From Hyphomicrobiales bacterium (lineage in GTDB: Bacteria; Pseudomonadota; Alphaproteobacteria; Rhizobiales; Xanthobacteraceae): a DNA stretch of 64,000 nucleotides. The notes below the pieces were generated by a model. The model did not search any database. It was not told the DNA's origin and worked only from the letters and a program-made list of their open reading frames with translations. A program made the position numbers and the translations under genes. The stretch is from contig JAFKKH010000019.1 in NCBI GenBank assembly GCA_017305665.1, forward strand, positions 186,001-250,000, in the 5' to 3' direction. Shown here piece by piece: positions 31,320 through 43,456 of this stretch (position 1 is the first letter of the stretch; each line of letters starts with the position of its first letter).

Positions 31320-31619
31320 ATGGCGAAGAAAGCAGCGACCCCGACCACCGTCACGCTCAAGCATCTTGCGGCAGCCTTGGCCGAAGACCACGAGTTGTCG
31401 AAGAAGACGGCGGAGGCAATCCTGAACGACATGGTCACCCGCATCACCAAGCACCTCAAGAAGGGCGAGCGTATCCGCATCGTCGGCCTCGGCATTCTCC
31501 AGGTCCGCAAGCGCGCCGCCCGCAAGGGTCGCAACCCCGCCACCGGCGAGGAAATCCAGATCAAGGCCTCCAAGAAGGTTGCGTTCCGCGCCGCCAAGGA
31601 ACTCAAGGAAGCCATCTGA
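31320..31619 (+). CDS. hup: HU-family DNA-binding protein
   Basis: Nucleoid protein of the HU/IHF family, 99 residues, binding and bending DNA without strong sequence preference. The arm region GLGILQVRKRAARKGRNPATGEEIQI contains the conserved RxxRxGRNPxTGE signature. The N-terminus is extended by about ten residues (AKKAATPTTVT) relative to E. coli HU. The ribosome-binding site is GAGGAGGG. Upstream, between 31213 and 31239, are palindromic AAAACAG/CTGTTTT words. It lies next to tRNA-Asp and pepT. Confidence 0.93.
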   Translation: MAKKAATPTTVTLKHLAAALAEDHELSKKTAEAILNDMVTRITKHLKKGERIRIVGLGILQVRKRAARKGRNPATGEEIQIKASKKVAFRAAKELKEAI

Positions 31620-31733
31620 CGCAGGCTGCGCCGATCAGGCGTTTTGAAAGTTTCGCCCGCCAGACTGCCCCGCCGAACGCGGGACCGGAATGGCGGGTTT
31701 TCCTTGACCTGATTTCCGCGATATACGGCCATC

Positions 31734-32987
31734 ATGGCCTCCTCCCCGACATTCGCACACACCGTTACCGAGCGCTTTTTGCGCTACGTCGTCATCGACA
31801 CCCAGTCGGACCCCGCCTCGCCCACCTGCCCGTCGACCGAGAAGCAGAAGGACCTCGGCCGCCTGCTGGTGAGCGAATTGCTGGCGATGGGCCTTGCAGA
31901 CGCGCACATGGATACCAACGGCTACGTCTACGCGACCATCCCTGCGAATACCGACAAGGCCGTGCCGGTGATCTGCTTCTGCTCGCACATGGACACCTCA
32001 CCGGATTGTTCGGGCACCAACGTCAAGCCGCAGATCGTCCGGAATTATCGCGGCGGCGATATCAAACTTCCCGGCGATCGATCCCAGGTGATCCGGGCCA
32101 CCGACAATCCGGCGCTCGCCGACCAGATCGGCAACGATATCGTCACCTCCGACGGCACCACGCTGCTCGGCGCTGACAACAAGGCCGGCGTTGCCGAAAT
32201 CATGGACGCGGCACAAATCCTGCTGGCCAATCGGCGGATCAAGCACGGTACCATCAAGATCCTGTTCACGCCCGACGAGGAAATCGGCCGCGGTGTCGAC
32301 AAGGCCGACCTGAAAAAGCTCGGCGCCGATTTCGCCTACACCATGGATGGCGAAACCGCCGGCCACATCGAGGACGAGACATTCTCGGCCGATGGCGCCG
32401 TCATCACCATCGAGGGCGTCAGCGTCCATCCCGGCTTCGCCAAGGGCAAGATGGAACATGCGATCAAGATCGCATCCCGCATCGTGGAACGTTTGCCGAA
32501 AGACACCTGCTCGCCGGAAACCACCGAAGGCCGCGAGGGCTTTCTGCACCCGGTCGGCATCAGCGGCACGCTGGAAAGCGCGACGCTCGGTCTGATCGTG
32601 CGTGACTTCACCGACGAGGGCCTGAAGCAGAAGGAAGATCTGCTTCAGCGCATCGTCGATGGAGTGATGACGGACTTTCCGCACTCGACCGCGCGGGTCG
32701 AGATCAAGCCGCAATACCGCAACATGAAGCAGGTGGTCGACCGCCATCCCGCCATCGTCGACAACGCCATGGAAGCGATCCGGCGCGCCGGCCTTGAGCC
32801 CATGAAAGGCAGCATCCGCGGCGGCACCGACGGCTCGCGCCTATCATTCATGGGCCTGCCCTGCCCGAACATTTTTGCCGGCGAGCACGCATTTCACTCA
32901 CGCACCGAATGGGTCAGCGTGCAGGACATGGAAGCCGCGGTCCGCACCATCGTGCATCTTGCAGCGATCTGGGAAGAACGCGCCTGA
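31734..32987 (+). CDS. pepT: Peptidase T (tripeptide aminopeptidase)
   Basis: Cytoplasmic zinc aminopeptidase of family M20B that removes the N-terminal residue from tripeptides. 417 residues, the usual length. Metal and catalytic residues are in ICFCSHMDTSPD, TLLGADNKAGVAEIM, ILFTPDEEIGRG, AYTMDGETAG and the late GEHAFHSRTEWV. The dimerisation (lid) domain spans about 210-320. It begins 114 bases after the HU gene; co-transcription is possible. Confidence 0.95.
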   Translation: MASSPTFAHTVTERFLRYVVIDTQSDPASPTCPSTEKQKDLGRLLVSELLAMGLADAHMDTNGYVYATIPANTDKAVPVICFCSHMDTSPDCSGTNVKPQIVRNYRGGDIKLPGDRSQVIRATDNPALADQIGNDIVTSDGTTLLGADNKAGVAEIMDAAQILLANRRIKHGTIKILFTPDEEIGRGVDKADLKKLGADFAYTMDGETAGHIEDETFSADGAVITIEGVSVHPGFAKGKMEHAIKIASRIVERLPKDTCSPETTEGREGFLHPVGISGTLESATLGLIVRDFTDEGLKQKEDLLQRIVDGVMTDFPHSTARVEIKPQYRNMKQVVDRHPAIVDNAMEAIRRAGLEPMKGSIRGGTDGSRLSFMGLPCPNIFAGEHAFHSRTEWVSVQDMEAAVRTIVHLAAIWEERA

Positions 32988-33012
32988 ACGCGAACAGGCC
33001 GTCAATCTCGCA

Positions 33013-34167
33013 TCAGGAGCGCGCGCCCTCGGGCAACGGATCGACGCGGACAACGTCATTGCTCCATTTCCAGCTCCGGCCATAGGCCGTCAGCGGAGCC
33101 TCGATCAGCGCAGTCATCGCCCAGCCCAAAACCACGGCCAAAGGCAACGCGGCCAGCGTGACCAGCCACTGCGCCACGCTGCCGAGCTCCGGCTTGGCAT
33201 GCAAGATCAGGCCATGCATCAAACCCAGCACCATCAGGTGCGTGAGGTAAACGCAGTACGAAATATCGCCGAGAAACCGCAAGAACCGGTTTTCGTATCG
33301 CTTCGCCTCGGGGGCGCCCCGTACCACCGCCAGGAGAAAACAGGCGAAACCGACGGAGATCAGCAGCGGTCCAAAGATGTTAAACAACCGCTGGGACGGG
33401 TCGATCAATGCGATCACGATGCAGGCGCACATCAACACGAGCGGCGCGACGCGCAGAAGCCCGTCATAGCGCGCCAGATCGACAATGCGCTCCTTGTAGA
33501 CGATCGCCGCAATGACGCCGGCGACCAGCGTATCGCCACGGGCGGGCAGCATCACCAATCCCCAGGTCGGCCCGACGATCCCTGTGCCGAAGATCACGGC
33601 GCGAAGCACGACGGCAAGCAGCGCAACCGCGATGAGAATCCTCAGCCACAAACGGCGCGGCGCGAGGAAAAACACGAATGGAAGCAAGATATAAAGTTGC
33701 TCTTCGAGCGCCAGCGTCCAGCTTGGGGCTGCCCAGTATGCGCCGACGCCTCCCGTTGTCGCCATGAAGATGTTTTGTGTGAAGGTCAGATACGACCAGA
33801 GCGGGAATTCAGTCTGAAAGTGTGTCCACGACTCGTTTCGGAACACCCAGAGCACGCCGAAGATGACAAGAATGCTGATCATGTAGGACGGAAACGTCCT
33901 GCAGATGCGCCGCATCACGAATACCGAAAAGAAATTGGCGTGGTGCTTCCGCTCGATAATCAGGCGCCCGATCAGGAATCCGCTCAGGATGAAGAACATC
34001 TGCACGCCGTACCAGCCTATGCCGAGCCAGTGCATGCCATTGCTGATTTCGGCGAAATAGTGGGAGATCAGCACGAACAGCATCATCATGCCGCGAATGC
34101 CGTCCAGCGCGACGATGCGGCCGCCACTCGCGTCGGTGCTATTCTGTCCCAGTCCAACTGGCGACAT
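33013..34167 (-). CDS. Acyltransferase family 3 membrane protein (OafA/YrhL-like)
   Basis: 384 residues, about ten transmembrane helices. The N-terminal motif DGIRGMMMLFVLISHYF has the catalytic His of membrane acyltransferase 3 proteins, followed by MFFILSGFLIGRLIIERK with the conserved Arg. Such enzymes O-acetylate polysaccharides, lipopolysaccharide or Nod factors (NodX). The start at 34167 has GGAGA upstream. It stands alone, convergent with pepT, so the substrate cannot be deduced. Confidence 0.9.
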   Translation of the reverse strand: MSPVGLGQNSTDASGGRIVALDGIRGMMMLFVLISHYFAEISNGMHWLGIGWYGVQMFFILSGFLIGRLIIERKHHANFFSVFVMRRICRTFPSYMISILVIFGVLWVFRNESWTHFQTEFPLWSYLTFTQNIFMATTGGVGAYWAAPSWTLALEEQLYILLPFVFFLAPRRLWLRILIAVALLAVVLRAVIFGTGIVGPTWGLVMLPARGDTLVAGVIAAIVYKERIVDLARYDGLLRVAPLVLMCACIVIALIDPSQRLFNIFGPLLISVGFACFLLAVVRGAPEAKRYENRFLRFLGDISYCVYLTHLMVLGLMHGLILHAKPELGSVAQWLVTLAALPLAVVLGWAMTALIEAPLTAYGRSWKWSNDVVRVDPLPEGARS

Positions 34168-34377
34168 CGGACGTCTCCATGATCGCCTTCGACTAGCACG
34201 GCCGCACTTACGCCCCGGTTGAAGAACCTGTCCCGCCCGGCGTGTTCGAAATCGCGATTAACAAATGGTGACCGCTCCTTCTGCCAGCGCCCCTGCGAAC
34301 ACGGGTGGCCTCACCGACATCGTTAATCTTCCGTAAATCTCGCGCGGTATGATCTTTGTCTCGAAGAGGGATTCGAC

Positions 34378-34704
34378 ATGAGGCGTTCCGCCCTGCTCGC
34401 GATAACCACATGCGTCGTGTTGGGAGCGACCGCGCACGCTGCCGATATGCCCGTGCACAGCCGCATCGGCGCGATCTTTGCCGAGCCCGCGCCGCCTCCG
34501 CGTGTCAAAGTCGTGCGTGAGAAGGAGAAGGATTATCCGGAGAGCGCGCTCTATCGCTTTCGCCTGCAACCGCCGCTGCCCGGCTACTACGGCAAGGCGT
34601 CGGACTTTTACTATCGACCCTATTACGAGGATCGTCCGGTCCTGAGTTACTATTTCGACCGGCTACCCTACGCCTGCGGGTTTTACGGCTACTGCCAGGA
34701 TTGA
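34378..34704 (+). CDS. Small secreted protein rich in Tyr and Pro
   Basis: 108 residues. Sec signal peptide with cleavage near AHA-AD (residue 21). The mature part is Pro/Arg-rich and then aromatic: PPLPGYYGKASDFYYRPYYEDRP, then YYFDRLPYACGFYGYCQD with two Cys at the end that could form a disulfide. The ATG is preceded by GAAGAGGG. The function is unknown; many Bradyrhizobium genomes encode Tyr-rich small exported proteins of this kind. It converges on the methyltransferase gene, ten bases away. Confidence 0.72.
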   Translation: MRRSALLAITTCVVLGATAHAADMPVHSRIGAIFAEPAPPPRVKVVREKEKDYPESALYRFRLQPPLPGYYGKASDFYYRPYYEDRPVLSYYFDRLPYACGFYGYCQD

Positions 34705-34714
34705 AGCCGAGCGC

Positions 34715-35584
34715 TCACGGATTGCGTGCCGTTACGATCCAGATTCCTGCGGGCAACTCGACCGAGGTGCCCTTGACGTAAGGCGTCAGCGCGTCCTGGA
34801 TCGAGGCTTTCACCGTGGCAGTCATGTCGCTGCTCTGCCCGTCCAGCGCGCGATGGACGGGACCGATTTCAAGAGTTCTTTGCGCCGCCGCTTCGAGCCC
34901 TTCCCCGACAGCGATGTCGAGCCTGAGGTCGCAAGCCTCCATGCCGATCTGCGTGAAGCCAGCGCCGCCGATAACACGATGAACGCGCTCTTCCGACGCG
35001 AATGAAAACGGGCCGGGATCCTCGGGTCCGAGTTGCGGCAACTTCGGCACGTGCTTGTAAGCCGCGTGCAGCGGGACCATCATCCATGGATTGACGCGCG
35101 GTTCGCGCCAGCAGGCAAACGCCATGCGGCCACCCGGCTTCACCGCTTTGCGCAGATTGCTGAACGACAGCGCGGGCTCGGCGAAGAACATCACGCCGAA
35201 CCGCGACGTCAGCAGATCGAAGGCCGCTGCCGCGAACGGATGCACCGTCGCATCGGCCAATTGAAATTCGACCGGCGCCCCCTTCGGTGCGCGCTGCCTC
35301 GCACGATCGAGCATCGGCCCGGAGATATCGATGCCGAGCACCTGGCCGGATGCGCCGACTTTCTCCGCAAATGCAACCGTGGTCGCCCCACAGCCGCAGC
35401 CCACATCGAGAACACGTTCGCCCGGCGCAGGCTTCGCCCTGTCGATCAGAACATCCAAAACCGGCGCGAGCATCCGATCCTGCAGTTCCTGACGATCGGT
35501 CCAGCGCTGCCCGCTGGGCCCGTTCCAGTAGGCGATCTGATCGGCATTTCCGGCATGCCCGGCGGGCGCTTCGCTGTGTGCCAT
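34715..35584 (-). CDS. Class I SAM-dependent methyltransferase
   Basis: 289 residues, cytoplasmic. The SAM motif VLDVGCGCGATTVAFAEKV (about 59-77) and the second acidic strand VLGIDISGPMLDRARQRA identify a class I methyltransferase of the UbiE/Methyltransf_11 type; FDLLTSRFGVMFF is the motif IV region. The C-terminal half decides substrate and is not recognised. The start at 35584 is preceded by AGGAGCG. It is monocistronic, 26 bases downstream of the tRNA-Val gene. Confidence 0.88.
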   Translation of the reverse strand: MAHSEAPAGHAGNADQIAYWNGPSGQRWTDRQELQDRMLAPVLDVLIDRAKPAPGERVLDVGCGCGATTVAFAEKVGASGQVLGIDISGPMLDRARQRAPKGAPVEFQLADATVHPFAAAAFDLLTSRFGVMFFAEPALSFSNLRKAVKPGGRMAFACWREPRVNPWMMVPLHAAYKHVPKLPQLGPEDPGPFSFASEERVHRVIGGAGFTQIGMEACDLRLDIAVGEGLEAAAQRTLEIGPVHRALDGQSSDMTATVKASIQDALTPYVKGTSVELPAGIWIVTARNP

Positions 35585-35610
35585 ATGCGCTCCTGCGTGC
35601 CTCGGGAAAA

Positions 35611-35687
35611 TGGTGGGCGGCTACGGATTCGAACCGCAGACCCTCTCGGTGTAAACGAGATGCTCTAACCAGCTGAGCTAGCCGCCC
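35611..35687 (-). tRNA. tRNA-Val (anticodon TAC)
   Basis: 77 bases on the minus strand: acceptor GGGCGGC pairing with GCCGCCC, D-arm TAGCTCAGCTGGTTAGAGC, anticodon loop TTTACAC (TAC, Val), T-arm CGGTTCGAATCCG, encoded ACCA end. Confidence 0.96.
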
Positions 35688-35734
35688 GTGCGCTCTGTTT
35701 AGCGTTTTCGCCGCCCAATGCGCAAGTTGCGCCG

Positions 35735-36139
35735 TCAATCGGTTGGCCTGGCCGGCAATTCCGCGACGTCGTCGAGCCAGGAAACTGCGGAACGGCACCA
35801 GATCTGGCGGGCCGGCTTCAGCGCACCACGCTCCCGGATGCTGCCCCAGCGAATCCCCCACTCGCCGCCGCTCTCGCCATCGCCGCTTGTGAACACCGGC
35901 GATCCGCATGTGGAACAGAAATGCTGCACCCGCCGGCCGCCATTGTCGCCGGTCTTGACGTAGAATGCGGGTTCATCGCCCGTGAACCGGATATTGTCAC
36001 GCGAGGTCAGAACGGTGACACGAAACGGCGAGCCGGTCAGCGTCTGACAATCGGTGCAATGGCAAATCGACACGCGCGCCGGATCGATCGTCGCCTCGAA
36101 CGACACCCGCCCGCAATGACATGCACCATGGACGTTCAT
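35735..36139 (-). CDS. GFA-family (glutathione-dependent formaldehyde-activating-like) protein
   Basis: 134 residues from ATG 36139 (MNVHGACHCG). Zinc-binding cysteines of the GFA/CENP-V fold are in ACHCGRVSF, ICHCTDCQTLTGSPF and HFCSTCGSPVF. Members were named after Gfa, which speeds S-hydroxymethylglutathione formation, but most are uncharacterised, so a formaldehyde role is not implied. It lies between tRNA-Val and lon. The longer frame upstream to 36211 lacks a family match and overlaps the lon terminator. Confidence 0.85.
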   Translation of the reverse strand: MNVHGACHCGRVSFEATIDPARVSICHCTDCQTLTGSPFRVTVLTSRDNIRFTGDEPAFYVKTGDNGGRRVQHFCSTCGSPVFTSGDGESGGEWGIRWGSIRERGALKPARQIWCRSAVSWLDDVAELPARPTD

Positions 36140-36177
36140 TGTCCGGCTCCCGCAACCCCAATGATGGTGCCAGCATA

Positions 36178-36205
36178 GCAAAACGGCGCCCCGAAGGGCG
36201 CCGTT
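36178..36205 (-). terminator. Intrinsic terminator of lon
   Basis: Read on the minus strand: AACGGCGCCC, loop TTCG, GGGCGCCGTT, then TTTTG. It lies 22 bases after the lon stop codon. The arms are perfectly complementary over ten bases. Confidence 0.88.
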
Positions 36206-36227
36206 CCACATGTCATTCTTCGCGCGA

Positions 36228-38654
<2,427 letters not shown>

Positions 38655-38984
38655 AGCCTTGGTCCTTTTGTTGTGCCCCCTTGCACGCAGCCCGCAAGTC
38701 TCGCGCAACCGCCACAAGGTGCCTGGGTTACCGGAGAAGGATGGAGCTCTTGCGAACCGATGACCGCGTTGCGGCCTCACCTGCCCTGGGTCGTAAGGCG
38801 ACGAATCTTCACACGTTTTCCGTCACCGACAGCATTAGGTGGCTATCGACCGCCAACGTGTCAAGTGAACGAAAAGCCGCTGTTTACAGGGATTTTGCAC
38901 GCTTCCCGCAATGCAAAAACGTCGGCTGCCGAACACCGGCAACCGCGCTTGTCGCAGCGGCAGGATCGCGCCGGACGCCAGCGA
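38655..38984. other. lon upstream region
   Basis: 330 bases between clpX and lon without a gene. It should contain the lon promoter. TTGACA occurs on the minus strand at 38864-38859, preceded by C (CTTGACA), and CCACCTAAT follows 16 bases later. That resembles, imperfectly, a heat-shock sigma-32 promoter, which would suit lon. No clear clpX terminator is seen. Confidence 0.35.
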
Positions 38985-40259
38985 TCAGGCGCTGGCGCTG
39001 GTCTCGTTGGCGCGGTCCGAACGATCCGCATAGATGTAGAGCGGCCGGGCGGTTCCCTCGACCACTTCGCGCGAGATCACGACCTCTTCGACGCCTTCCA
39101 GGCCCGGAAGATCGAACATGGTCTCGAGCAGGATGCTTTCGAGGATCGACCGCAATCCGCGGGCGCCGGTCTTGCGCTCGATCGCCTTGCGCGCGACCGC
39201 GCCCAGCGCCTCGTCGGCGAAGGTCAGCTCGATGTTCTCCATCTCGAACAGCCGCTGATACTGCTTCACCAGCGCGTTCTTCGGCTCGACCAGGATCTTC
39301 TTCAGCGAATTCTCGTCGAGGTCCTCGAGCGTCGCGACCACAGGCAGACGGCCGACGAATTCCGGGATCAGGCCGTACTTGAGCAGATCCTCCGGCTCGA
39401 CGTGACGGAAGATTTCACCGGTGCGGCGATCCTCGGGCGCGAGAACCTGCGCCGCGAAACCGATCGAGGTGGTCCGCCCGCGCGACGAGATGATCTTCTC
39501 GAGGCCGGAAAACGCGCCGCCGCAGATGAAGAGGATGTTGGTGGTATCGACCTGCAGGAACTCCTGCTGCGGGTGCTTGCGGCCACCCTGCGGCGGAACC
39601 GAGGCCACCGTGCCTTCCATGATCTTCAGGAGCGCCTGCTGGACGCCCTCACCCGATACATCGCGGGTGATCGAGGGATTATCCGACTTGCGGGAAATCT
39701 TGTCGATTTCGTCGATGTAGACGATGCCGCGCTGCGCGCGCTCGACGTTGTAGTCGGCCGACTGCAGCAGCTTCAGGATGATGTTCTCGACGTCCTCGCC
39801 GACATAGCCGGCTTCGGTCAGCGTCGTCGCATCCGCCATCGTGAACGGCACGTCGAGAATGCGAGCGAGCGTCTGCGCGAGCAGCGTCTTGCCCGAACCG
39901 GTCGGACCGATCAGCAGGATGTTCGACTTCGCGAGTTCGACGTCGTTGTGCTTGGTCTGGTGATTGAGCCGCTTGTAGTGGTTGTGGACCGCGACCGAGA
40001 GCACCTTCTTGGCATGGCTCTGGCCGATCACGTAGTCGTCCAGGACCTTGCAGATTTCCTTCGGGGTCGGAATGCCGTCGCGCGACTTCACCAGCGAGGA
40101 CTTGTTCTCCTCGCGAATGATATCCATGCAGAGTTCAACGCATTCGTCGCAGATGAATACGGTAGGTCCCGCAATGAGCTTGCGAACTTCGTGCTGACTC
40201 TTGCCGCAAAACGAGCAATAGAGCGTGTTCTTGGAGTCGCCCGTACCGACCTTACTCAT
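38985..40259 (-). CDS. clpX: ATP-dependent Clp protease ATP-binding subunit ClpX
   Basis: AAA+ unfoldase that feeds ClpP. 424 residues from ATG 40259, giving the standard N-terminus with the zinc-binding domain ([25 protein letters not shown]). The AAA+ module has [28 protein letters not shown], pore motif GYVGED and the ClpP-contacting IGF-type loop (SIGFAAQVL region). Clear spacing from clpP (433 bases) suggests its own promoter. Confidence 0.97.
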   Translation of the reverse strand: MSKVGTGDSKNTLYCSFCGKSQHEVRKLIAGPTVFICDECVELCMDIIREENKSSLVKSRDGIPTPKEICKVLDDYVIGQSHAKKVLSVAVHNHYKRLNHQTKHNDVELAKSNILLIGPTGSGKTLLAQTLARILDVPFTMADATTLTEAGYVGEDVENIILKLLQSADYNVERAQRGIVYIDEIDKISRKSDNPSITRDVSGEGVQQALLKIMEGTVASVPPQGGRKHPQQEFLQVDTTNILFICGGAFSGLEKIISSRGRTTSIGFAAQVLAPEDRRTGEIFRHVEPEDLLKYGLIPEFVGRLPVVATLEDLDENSLKKILVEPKNALVKQYQRLFEMENIELTFADEALGAVARKAIERKTGARGLRSILESILLETMFDLPGLEGVEEVVISREVVEGTARPLYIYADRSDRANETSASA

Positions 40260-40692
40260 TCCAGTCTCCGTCCGCCTTTCGATCTCGTCTGCCCGCCTGC
40301 TCCGTTCCGACACATCCGGGAAGCGAGTGTAGATAGGAGCAAATTCCGTACCAGAAAAGACCCTGCGTTCTAGATCCCGCGCGAATCGCGGTTAACTCGA
40401 TTCTCCCACGCATACTAGCTGAACCCGCCTAGCGAACCATGGTGCCAGCCGACTATCAAGAATTCGCTAATCGGTGGATCTCCTGCAGCGCGACAATAGC
40501 GTGATTTGGCGCGACAACGCGACCCTCTCGGGGCCAAATTCAGGCCAGCGTTGCGCTATTGTCACGAAACACTGACCCGCCGCACCGCACGAAACCGGAA
40601 CTTTTTGGGCCGCGCGGTGGTATCTCGATGCAATCCCGGTCCTGCCGGGACGAGGTGTGGTCCAAACTTCGCCCCCTCGGGCCTGTTGAACC
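40260..40692. other. clpP-clpX intergenic region with nested inverted repeat
   Basis: 433 bases with no gene. It holds two nested inverted repeats: GACAATAGCG (40492-40501) with CGCTATTGTC (40554-40563), and ATTTGGC (40504-40510) with GCCAAAT (40533-40539). Together they could form one long arm or a cruciform. This lies downstream of clpP and upstream of clpX, so it may end the first transcript or regulate the second. Confidence 0.55.
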
Positions 40693-41328
40693 TCACGGTG
40701 CCTTCGGCGGCGCCGGTTCTTCAGCGCGCTTGTCGATCACCTTGTCGACCAGGCCGAATTCCTTGGCCATGTCGGCGGTAAGGAACTTGTCGCGCTCCAG
40801 CGCATCCTCGATCGCCTTGTAGGTCTGACCGGTGTGCTTGACGTAGATTTCGTTGAGCCGCTTCTTCAGGTTCAGGATTTCTTGGGCGTGCAGCATGATG
40901 TCCGTCGCCTGCCCCTGGAAGCCGCCCGACGGCTGGTGAACCATGATACGGGCGTTCGGCAGCGAGAAGCGCATGTCCTTCTCGCCGGCGGCCAGCAGCA
41001 GCGAGCCCATCGAGGCCGCCTGCCCTGTGCACAGCGTCGACACTGGCGGACGGATGAACTGCATGGTGTCGTAGATCGCAAGGCCCGATGTCACCACGCC
41101 ACCCGGCGAGTTGATGTACATCGAGATTTCCTTTTTGGGATTCTCGGCTTCGAGGAACAGAAGCTGCGCGACGAGCAGCGTCGACATGCCGTCTTCGACC
41201 GGGCCGGTCACAAAGATGATGCGCTCCTTGAGCAGCCGCGAGAAGATGTCATAGGCCCTCTCGCCGCGATTGGTCTGCTCGACCACCATCGGCACAAGGT
41301 TCATGTAGGTTTCGACCGGATCGCGCAT
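40693..41328 (-). CDS. clpP: ATP-dependent Clp protease proteolytic subunit ClpP
   Basis: Serine protease barrel subunit. 211 residues from ATG 41328 ([13 protein letters not shown]). Catalytic Ser is in [11 protein letters not shown], His in [14 protein letters not shown], and Asp in [19 protein letters not shown]. It lies between tig and clpX on the same strand, the usual order in alphaproteobacteria. The C-terminus ends with a Pro-rich tail. Confidence 0.97.
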   Translation of the reverse strand: MRDPVETYMNLVPMVVEQTNRGERAYDIFSRLLKERIIFVTGPVEDGMSTLLVAQLLFLEAENPKKEISMYINSPGGVVTSGLAIYDTMQFIRPPVSTLCTGQAASMGSLLLAAGEKDMRFSLPNARIMVHQPSGGFQGQATDIMLHAQEILNLKKRLNEIYVKHTGQTYKAIEDALERDKFLTADMAKEFGLVDKVIDKRAEEPAPPKAP

Positions 41329-41612
41329 TGAACACCTGAGGGTTGGGAAGGACGATCGCCGCGCGCTGCAGCCGGACAACCCGGCCCAGCCGATGCTGGC
41401 AAGCGTCCTGTGATGCAGGACGTGTAAAATCAGGCCCCACAGATATGGGCCAATCGCGCGGCGACAAGTGCGGCATCGACCGGCGCGACCACTCGCAGTT
41501 CAAGCCGATTCGCCGCGCCCGACCTAGCCAAGGATATAGTCAACGGCCGGCTTTCGCCCGGTATCCTTAATATGCCGGTGCCCGCCGGAACGGGCGCCGG
41601 CGCAGGCGGCGA

Positions 41613-42974
41613 TCACGCTGCGGTCTTGTCCGTCTCATCATCCTTGAAGAGATCCTCGCGCGTCACCTTCTTTTCCGTGACGTTGGCGAGCTCGAGGATG
41701 AAGTCGACCACCTTGTCTTCATAAATCGGCGCACGAAGCTGGGCCAAAGCGTTGGGATTGTTGCGATAGAAGTCCCACACTTCCTTCTCGCGGCCAGGCA
41801 TCTGACGGGCGCGCTCGATCACCGCGCGGCTGACTTCGTCATCCGTGACGGTGATCTTGTTCTTCTCGCCGATATCGGAGAGCACGAGACCAAGCCGCAC
41901 GCGGCGATCGGCGATCTTGCGATACTCGTCCTTCGCCGCGTCCTCGGTGGTGTTCTCGTCGGCAAACGTCTTGTTGCTCGACTCCATCTCGGCCTTGATG
42001 GAATTCCACATCAGGTTGAATTCCTCATCGACCAGCGACGGCGGCGCGTCGAACTTGTGCGCTTCGTCGAGACGATCGAGCAGCGCACGCTTCACGCGCT
42101 GCCGGGTTGCGCCGGCGAATTCCGCGACGATACGTTCACGCGCGGCGTCCTTCAGCTTGTCGAGCGACTCCAGGCCCAGTCCCTTGGCGAACTCGTCGTC
42201 GATCTTAGTCTCCTGAGGTGCTTCGATCAGGCTCGCGGTCGTTTCGAACTCCGCATCCTTACCCGCGAGTTCGGCGTTCATGTAGTTCTTGGGGAACGAG
42301 GCCTTGATGGTGCGGGTCTCGCCGACAGCGATGCCCTTCAACTGATCCTCGAAACCCGGAATAAAGGTGTCCGAGCCGATCACCACCGGGATGTTTTCGC
42401 CGGTGCCGCCTTCGAACGGCACGCCGCCGATCGAGCCCTTGAATGCAACGGTCACGCGATCGCCGCTCTCGGCTTTCGCGCCCTCCGCCTTGGCGGCGTA
42501 GCTGCGGTTCTGATCCGCAATGCGCTTGATGGCCTCATCGACGTCGGCGTCGGTGACATCGACCACCGGCTTCTCAACGGCGAAGGTCTTGAAATCCGCG
42601 AGTTGAATCGCCGGCACGACTTCGATGGCGACGCTGTAGCTGAGATCGGACTTCCCGGTCAGGATGTTCTCGACCTCCTTCTCCTCGGTCGGCATCGTGA
42701 CCTTGGGCTCGGTCGCGAGCTTGAAACCGCGCTCCGTGAAGATCTGGTTGTTGGTGTCGCGGATCGCCTGCTCGATGGTCTCGGCCATCACCGAACGTCC
42801 GTAGACCTTCTTGAGGTGGGCGACCGGCACCTTGCCCGGACGAAAGCCGTTGAGCCGCACCTTGTCCTTGAGGTCGACCAGCTTGGCATCGGCCTTGGCC
42901 TCGATCTCGGAAGCCGGGATGCTGATCTGGAACTCGTGCTTCAGTCCCTCGGCGAGGGTTTCGTTCACCTGCAT
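41613..42974 (-). CDS. tig: Trigger factor
   Basis: Ribosome-associated chaperone and peptidyl-prolyl isomerase. 453 residues. The ribosome-binding loop is GFRPGKVP (residues about 44-51), the FKBP-type domain lies at about 155-245 ([20 protein letters not shown]), and the C-terminal arms contain the usual helical segments. An acidic tail (DDETDKTAA) ends it. It is first in the tig-clpP-clpX-lon series, 284 bases upstream of clpP. Confidence 0.96.
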   Translation of the reverse strand: MQVNETLAEGLKHEFQISIPASEIEAKADAKLVDLKDKVRLNGFRPGKVPVAHLKKVYGRSVMAETIEQAIRDTNNQIFTERGFKLATEPKVTMPTEEKEVENILTGKSDLSYSVAIEVVPAIQLADFKTFAVEKPVVDVTDADVDEAIKRIADQNRSYAAKAEGAKAESGDRVTVAFKGSIGGVPFEGGTGENIPVVIGSDTFIPGFEDQLKGIAVGETRTIKASFPKNYMNAELAGKDAEFETTASLIEAPQETKIDDEFAKGLGLESLDKLKDAARERIVAEFAGATRQRVKRALLDRLDEAHKFDAPPSLVDEEFNLMWNSIKAEMESSNKTFADENTTEDAAKDEYRKIADRRVRLGLVLSDIGEKNKITVTDDEVSRAVIERARQMPGREKEVWDFYRNNPNALAQLRAPIYEDKVVDFILELANVTEKKVTREDLFKDDETDKTAA

Positions 42975-43133
42975 GGCGTCAATCTTCTTCCGCTCGGTCC
43001 GGCCAAAGCGGCCGGATCATTGTCAATCGATCGATGCACAGCAAAACGCCTGCATCAGTGGTTCGTTCGGCCGGCATATATCCGTCTGGATAGCTGCCTT
43101 CCGGAAATCGTTCTGCTCAAACGCTGTGGCGCT

Positions 43134-43218
<85 letters not shown>

Positions 43219-43456
43219 GATGAGCTCCGATGCCGAAGCACGATGCCGAAAAATGCGAAGCGGCTTTCGGTAGACGTCATGCTCCAACAAAGTTGAGATC
43301 GGACGCACCAAAGGCACCGGGCACATCTCCCGGCACCATCATCGCGTCCAATGCGGCGGGCTTATAACATGACGATACCGGTTCGCAGCAAAAAAATGCC
43401 CCCTGCGGCGTTCCCGCCCGCTGGACACGGCGGATGGAAAATGGTCCGCATTCTCA

